This document shows, one piece after another, positions 59,605-64,000 of a stretch of DNA of 64,000 bases. Both the position numbers and the translations under genes were made by a program. Position 1 is the first letter of the stretch, and each line of letters starts with the position of its first letter. This DNA comes from Nocardioides sp. zg-1308 (GTDB lineage Bacteria; Actinomycetota; Actinomycetes; Propionibacteriales; Nocardioidaceae): assembly GCF_013155375.1 (NCBI RefSeq), contig NZ_JABJQY010000002.1, positions 2,294,001 through 2,358,000 of the forward strand. Direction: 5' to 3'. Under the pieces are notes generated by a model that was given only the letters and a program-made list of their open reading frames with translations, made no database searches and was not told the origin of the DNA.

Positions 59605-62478
59605 ATGCACGTCGACATCAGCCTCCTCGGAGGTTTCGCGGTCGTCGTCGACGGCCGCGCTGTTGCCGCGAACGCATGGGGCCGTCGCAGCGCGGCCACG
59701 CTCGTGAAGGTGCTCGCGCTGCGCCCCGGGCGACAGCTGCCCCGCGAGCGGCTGGTCGACCTGCTGTGGCCCGACCTCCTGCTGGAGCAGGCGGCGCCCC
59801 GGCTGCACAAGGCGGCGCACTACGCCAGGACGGCGGTCGGGATCCCGTCCGCCGTGGTCCTCGCCGGCGACGTCGTCGCCCTCCTGCCGGGTGCCGAGGT
59901 GACGGTCGACGTCGAGCGCTTCGACCGGGCGGCGGGGGACCCGTCGTCGGTCGGGGACGCGATCGACCTCTACCGGGGTGACCTGCTGCCGGAGGACCTC
60001 TACGAGCCGTGGGCCGACGCCGAGCGCCAGCGCCTGCGGGTCTGCTACCTCCAGCTGCTCCGCGCTGCCGGGCGCTGGGCCGAGCTGCTGGTCGCCGAGC
60101 CGCTCGACGAGGAGGCGCACCTCCGGCTCGTCCAGCAGCACGTCGAGAGCGGCGACCGCGGCCAGGCGCTGCGCCAGCTGGACGCGATGGCGCGGCTCTG
60201 GCGCGACGAGCTCGGTGCCGAGCCCGGGCCGGCCGCCCGAGCGCTGCACGCGCGGGCGCAGGCGATGCCGCCGGTCGAGCCGTCGGCGCTGGCGCCGGGC
60301 TCGGGCTCGACCCGGGTGCCGCGGCCGGCGACCCCGACGGTGGGGCGCGAGGACGACGTGGCCGCTGTCGTCTCGCTGCTCGAGGACCACCGCCTCGTGA
60401 CCCTGCTCGGCGTCGGGGGAGTCGGCAAGACGCGGCTGGCGGCCGAGGTGGCGCACGCCTACGGCAGGGCGACCCCGCACCGGACCGCCTACGTCGACCT
60501 CACCAAGGTGGCCGACGCCGGCCTCGTCGCCGAGCTGGCCGTGAGCGAGCTCGGCATCAGGTCCGGCGACAACTCCAACGTCGTCCAGATGCTCCACGAG
60601 GCGTTGCAGCGACAGGACATGCTGCTGGTGCTCGACAACTTCGAGCACGTGGTCGAGGCCGCCGACCTCGTGAGCGAGATGCTCCAGTGGTCCGCCGACC
60701 TCCGCGTCCTGGTGACCAGCCGGGCACGGCTCCGCGTCGCCGGCGAGCACGTCTACGAGGTGCATCCCCTGACCGTCGACGGCGACGAGGGCCTCACCGA
60801 CGCCGTCGCCCTCTTCGAGCAGGTGGCGACCGCCGTGGACCCGCACTTCGAGCTGGGACACCACACGGAGGACGTCGTCGCGATCTGTCGAGCGGTGGAC
60901 GGCCTGCCGCTGGCCATCGAGATCGCCGGAGGCCACCTGCGCACCCTCTCCCCGGCGCTGCTGCGCGAGCGGCTGACCAGCCGCCTGGGCTCGGCGGCCG
61001 CCGCGGGCCGCGACCTCCCCGACCGGCAGCAGACGATCCCGGCCGCGATCGACTGGAGCCTGCAGCTGCTGGGGCCGGCGGAGCAGCGCCTGTTCGGGCT
61101 GTTCTCGCTGTTCCACGGCGCCGTCCCGCTCGAGGCGGTCGAAGCGGTGTGGGCCGACGGGGACGTGGTCGACCCGTTGAGCGTCCTGGTGGACCACAGC
61201 CTGGTCCGGCGCACGACCGGCTACCGCAACGAGCCGCGCTTCGGGATGCTGTCGCTGGTGCGGGAGCACGCCGCGCGCCTGGTCGACGGCGACCGGGACG
61301 CCGGCCGGGCGGCCCATGCCGCGTTTTTCGCCTCCTACCTCGACGACCTCTACGAGCGGCGGTGGACCGACGCGACGTACCGATGGCTCGACGACATCGG
61401 CGAGATGCTGCACGAGGTGCGGGCCGCGCACGCCTGGGCGGCACGCGAGGGGGACCTGACGCTCACCGCGAGCATCACGGCGTCGCTGGGCGCCTACTGG
61501 TTCCTCGAGGGCAACCACGCCGAGGGCCTGCGCTGGATCGACGAGATGCTCGCCGTGGAGGACCAGCTGGACCCCCTCGTGTCGGCTCGCATCCGCCTCG
61601 CGGCGGGATTCATGGCCTTCCCGTCGAGCCGGCCGGAGGCGCGCACCCACTGGGAGCGCGCAACCGGGCTCTTCCGCGACCTGGGGGAGACCCGGCTCGT
61701 GGCCTACGGGCTCGCGGTCACGTCGGCGACCTACATCGACGACGACGAGCGCATCGACCTCGCCATGCAGACGAATGACGAGGCGCTGGAGCTGGGACGT
61801 GGCGTGGGCAGCCCCGCCCTGGTCGCGCAGGTGCTCAACATCCGGGGCGAGCTGACCCGCGTTGCCGGGCGCGACGAGGAGGCGCGCGCGGCCTACGAGG
61901 AGGGCCTGCAGATCTCGTCCGACCTCGACGACGAGCTGTACGTCAGCGTGTTCCTCTCCAACCTGAGCTACCTGGCCGACCACCGCGGCGACCACGAGGA
62001 GGCCCGGCGGCTCACCCACCGGGCCCTGCGGATCTGCTGGTCGCAGGGCCGCCGGCTGATGGCGGCCTGGACCGTCTCGCAGCTCGCCGGCCCCGAGCAC
62101 GCACTGGGCCGGCCCGAGCTCGGCGCGGTGCTCATCGGTGCCGGCGACGAGGCGCTGCGCGTGCTCGGCGCCCGGCGCCACCCCGGCGACGTGCCCGAGC
62201 ACGACCGGGTAGTCGCGGCGATCCGGGCCGCGCTCGGGGACGAACGGTTCGAGGAGCTACGGTCCGAGGGGGCCCGGATGACGCTGGACGAGGCCCTCGA
62301 CCTCGTCCTCGACCGGCCCCGGGTCGAGCCGGCGCGTGGGATGACCGACCCGGACTACCGCCACCTGCCCGCGCCGGTGCGGCTCGATGACACCATCGCC
62401 GAGGTCGACCCCGAGCCGCCCCGCGATCCCGAGGGCGACGGCAACCGGGACCACTACCGGGCCCTGCGCGACGACTGA
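59605..62478 (+). CDS. SARP-like regulator: OmpR-type HTH, BTAD, NB-ARC ATPase and TPR
   Basis: The product has 957 residues. Residues about 1-95 are an OmpR-type winged helix (LLGGFAVVVDGRAV, VKVLALRPGRQLPRERLVDL, LLWPD). BTAD follows to about 220 (LYRGDLLPEDLYEPWADAER, EEAHLRLVQQHVESGDRGQA). An NB-ARC-like ATPase spans about 240-560: Walker A LLGVGGVGKTRLAA, Walker B MLLVLDNFEHV, LVTSRARL, GLPLAIEIAGG. The remainder is TPR-like helices. Such AfsR-type proteins activate promoters with 11-bp direct repeats; the repeats at 56255-56318 are the prime candidate. A TAGAGT hexamer (59572-59577) and GGGAGGG ribosome site precede the ATG. Confidence 0.9.
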   Translation: MHVDISLLGGFAVVVDGRAVAANAWGRRSAATLVKVLALRPGRQLPRERLVDLLWPDLLLEQAAPRLHKAAHYARTAVGIPSAVVLAGDVVALLPGAEVTVDVERFDRAAGDPSSVGDAIDLYRGDLLPEDLYEPWADAERQRLRVCYLQLLRAAGRWAELLVAEPLDEEAHLRLVQQHVESGDRGQALRQLDAMARLWRDELGAEPGPAARALHARAQAMPPVEPSALAPGSGSTRVPRPATPTVGREDDVAAVVSLLEDHRLVTLLGVGGVGKTRLAAEVAHAYGRATPHRTAYVDLTKVADAGLVAELAVSELGIRSGDNSNVVQMLHEALQRQDMLLVLDNFEHVVEAADLVSEMLQWSADLRVLVTSRARLRVAGEHVYEVHPLTVDGDEGLTDAVALFEQVATAVDPHFELGHHTEDVVAICRAVDGLPLAIEIAGGHLRTLSPALLRERLTSRLGSAAAAGRDLPDRQQTIPAAIDWSLQLLGPAEQRLFGLFSLFHGAVPLEAVEAVWADGDVVDPLSVLVDHSLVRRTTGYRNEPRFGMLSLVREHAARLVDGDRDAGRAAHAAFFASYLDDLYERRWTDATYRWLDDIGEMLHEVRAAHAWAAREGDLTLTASITASLGAYWFLEGNHAEGLRWIDEMLAVEDQLDPLVSARIRLAAGFMAFPSSRPEARTHWERATGLFRDLGETRLVAYGLAVTSATYIDDDERIDLAMQTNDEALELGRGVGSPALVAQVLNIRGELTRVAGRDEEARAAYEEGLQISSDLDDELYVSVFLSNLSYLADHRGDHEEARRLTHRALRICWSQGRRLMAAWTVSQLAGPEHALGRPELGAVLIGAGDEALRVLGARRHPGDVPEHDRVVAAIRAALGDERFEELRSEGARMTLDEALDLVLDRPRVEPARGMTDPDYRHLPAPVRLDDTIAEVDPEPPRDPEGDGNRDHYRALRDD

Positions 62479-62488
62479 CGTCCACACG

Positions 62489-62504
62489 ATCTGCCGAAGG
62501 TAGA
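62489..62504 (-). promoter_or_regulatory. Candidate PucR-regulon site upstream of hydantoinase A
   Basis: ATCTGCCGAAGG (62489-62500) is the exact inverse of the 12-mer CCTTCGGCAGAT before the permease. It forms the imperfect palindrome TCTGCC-GAA-GGTAGA (5 of 6 arm positions match). It lies 62 bp before the ATG at 62566. Confidence 0.45.
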
Positions 62505-62565
62505 CCCGGTCGTCGGCAATCCCTGCCGTGGTCGCCGCCCACCCGGCGTCGGTTGAATCGAGCCC

Positions 62566-64000
62566 ATGACGCGGATCAGGATCGGCATCGACACCGGCGG
62601 CACGTTCACCGACGTCGTCGCCCTCGACGAGGACTCGGGCGAGCTGGTCACGACCAAGACCCCCAGCACCCCGGGCAACCCCGCCGACGGCTTCATCGCG
62701 GGCATCGAGAAGATCCTCGGGATCGTCGGTGCCGGGGGCGGCGACATCACCGCCGTCTCCCACGGCACGACCGTGGCGACCAACAAGCTCCTCGAGGGCA
62801 AGGTCGAGGCGCTCGGGTTCATCACGACCGAGGGCTACGAGTTCATGCTCGAGATCGCTCGCCAGTCCGTGCCGGACGGCTACGGCAACTCCTACTTCTG
62901 GGTCAAGCCCGACCGCATCGTGCCGGCCGACCGGGTGCGCACGGTCGGTGGCCGCCTCGACTTCACCGGCGCCGAGATCAGGCCCTTCGACGAGGAGGCG
63001 GCGGTCGCCGCGGCGCGATGGTTCCGCGACCAGGGGATCACCACGCTCGGCGTCTGCTTCCTGCACGCCTACGCCAACGACGAGCACGAGCTGCGGATGC
63101 GCGACATCCTGCGCCGCGAGCACCCCGACGCGGTGGTCTCGATCTCCAGCGAGGTGCTGCGCGAGTACCGCGAGTATGAGCGCGCGATGACCACGCTCGT
63201 CGACGCGGCGGTCAAGCCCAACGTCAGCCGCTACGTCACCAACATCACCGAGCGGCTGCACGCCTTCACCGGCGGGCGCAGTGCCGGCGGCGCCTCGATC
63301 CCGTTCTACGTGATGAAGTCCAACGGCGGCGTGCTCTCGGCCGACGAGGTCGTCCACCAGCCGATCACCACCGTGCTGTCCGGGCCCGCCGCGGGCGCGC
63401 TGGGCGCGGCGCTCATCGCCGAGGTCGCCGGCTTCCCGCGGATCCTCACCTGCGACGGCGGCGGCACGTCGACCGACGTGTCGGTCGTGCTCGACGGCCA
63501 GCCGACCCTCACCACCGAGGGCACGGTCGGGGCCTACCCGAGCAAAATCCCGATGATCGACGTGGTCACCGTCGGCGCCGGCGGCGGCTCCATCGCCTGG
63601 CTCTCGCCCGAGGGCTCCCTCAAGGTCGGCCCGCACTCGGCCGGGGCCGACCCGGGCCCGCTCTGCTACGGCAAGGGCGGCACCCAGCCCACCATCACCG
63701 ACGCCCATGTCTCGCTGGGCCGGATCCCGCCGCACCTGCTCGGTGGCGAGATCCCGCTGGACGTCGAGGCGGCTCGGCACGGGATCGCCGACCTCGCCGA
63801 GCAGCTCGGGCTCGACTTCGAGCGGTGCGCCACGGGCATCCTCGAGATCTCCGCCTGGAACCAGGCCAACGCCCTGCGCCAGGTCAGCGTCAAGCGTGGC
63901 CTCGACGTGCGTGACTTCATGCTGACGACCTTCGGCGGATCCGGCTCGCTGCTGGCCTGCCGCCTCGTCGACATCCTCGACCTCGCCGGCGTCGTCGTAC
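62566..64000 (+). CDS. Hydantoinase/oxoprolinase family protein, HyuA-like subunit (cut by window edge)
   Basis: 478 complete codons are visible. RIGIDTGGTFTDVVALDEDS is the ATP-binding phosphate-1 motif, AVSHGTTVATNKLLEGK the second block, VLREYREYERAMTTLVDAAV a conserved helix, LSGPAAGALGAALIAE and LTCDGGGTSTDVSV the phosphate-2 and adenosine regions, and DVVTVGAGGGSIAWL a hallmark. These enzymes use ATP to open a cyclic imide or ureide (hydantoin, oxoproline, N-methylhydantoin) or to carboxylate acetone/acetophenone with partner HyuB. HyuB, if present, lies outside. A PucR-regulon-like site lies upstream. Confidence 0.9.
   Translation, partial: MTRIRIGIDTGGTFTDVVALDEDSGELVTTKTPSTPGNPADGFIAGIEKILGIVGAGGGDITAVSHGTTVATNKLLEGKVEALGFITTEGYEFMLEIARQSVPDGYGNSYFWVKPDRIVPADRVRTVGGRLDFTGAEIRPFDEEAAVAAARWFRDQGITTLGVCFLHAYANDEHELRMRDILRREHPDAVVSISSEVLREYREYERAMTTLVDAAVKPNVSRYVTNITERLHAFTGGRSAGGASIPFYVMKSNGGVLSADEVVHQPITTVLSGPAAGALGAALIAEVAGFPRILTCDGGGTSTDVSVVLDGQPTLTTEGTVGAYPSKIPMIDVVTVGAGGGSIAWLSPEGSLKVGPHSAGADPGPLCYGKGGTQPTITDAHVSLGRIPPHLLGGEIPLDVEAARHGIADLAEQLGLDFERCATGILEISAWNQANALRQVSVKRGLDVRDFMLTTFGGSGSLLACRLVDILDLAGVVV

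Overview
The window is a chromosomal segment of a very GC-rich actinobacterium. Gene content and gene style point to Nocardioides or a close relative: GTG starts, many 4-bp ATGA/GTGA overlaps, DUF3107, DUF5302, DUF1707 and DUF222/HNH proteins, and DUF58/MoxR/DUF4129 and MoeZ blocks. I called 63 protein genes, two of them cut by the window edges. I saw no rRNA, tRNA, CRISPR array, phage or insertion sequence, and no gap over 300 bp without a gene.

Layout. 1-1352: end of a DUF1003 gene and a PRC/MgtE-N/CBS protein. 1534-9055: an envelope or secreted block with two endonuclease/exonuclease/phosphatase-fold (EEP) proteins, a LicD-methyltransferase fusion, a small coiled-coil protein, a sulfotransferase-like protein and a secreted phospholipase-D-like protein. 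9066-10963: a lipoprotein and an acyl-CoA dehydrogenase. 10987-18558: a sugar island made of a ROK repressor, a three-part ABC importer, a Gfo/Idh/MocA dehydrogenase and an AP-endonuclease-fold isomerase, with a strong inverted repeat between repressor and importer. 18584-34484: mixed single genes (DUF1707, mesaconyl-CoA-hydratase-like MaoC protein, sulfotransferase, methyltransferases, MFS, phosphatase, PHP, HNH/DUF222, MOSC, SDR, ParA, DEAD-box helicase, MiaE/ferritin-like). 34574-42503: GlsB-like membrane protein, DUF3107, TetR, MoeZ, then an eight-gene overlapping run (DUF4129, MoxR, DUF58, alkyltransferase-like protein, acyltransferase).

42516-55425 is the most interesting region: a nitrogen-heterocycle or ureide catabolic island. 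The minus-strand trio DUF2877-FdrA-DUF1116 matches the E. coli AllH/AllF/AllG oxamate carbamoyltransferase set. It is divergent from a PucR-type regulator. Beyond that lies one overlapping operon with a UraA-like permease, the three subunits of a form-II (not CO dehydrogenase) molybdenum hydroxylase, a membrane-anchored CoxG and an amidase. A hydantoinase A gene starts at 62566 and runs out of the window. Short sequence blocks are shared upstream of pucR, the permease and hydantoinase A, suggesting one regulon.

55269-62478 holds a GNAT/small-protein pair, an OsmC protein and two flavoproteins, and a 957-residue SARP-like (BTAD-NB-ARC-TPR) regulator. The divergent promoter at 56240-56333 carries GGAAGG repeats at exact 11-bp spacing facing both ways, each with a -10-like hexamer about 8 bp downstream. 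That is the textbook layout of a SARP-controlled promoter.

Across the window many genes have an nAnnnT hexamer 6-8 nt before the start codon and no Shine-Dalgarno sequence, which fits leaderless transcripts. All functional calls rest on reading motifs by eye; no database search was run.
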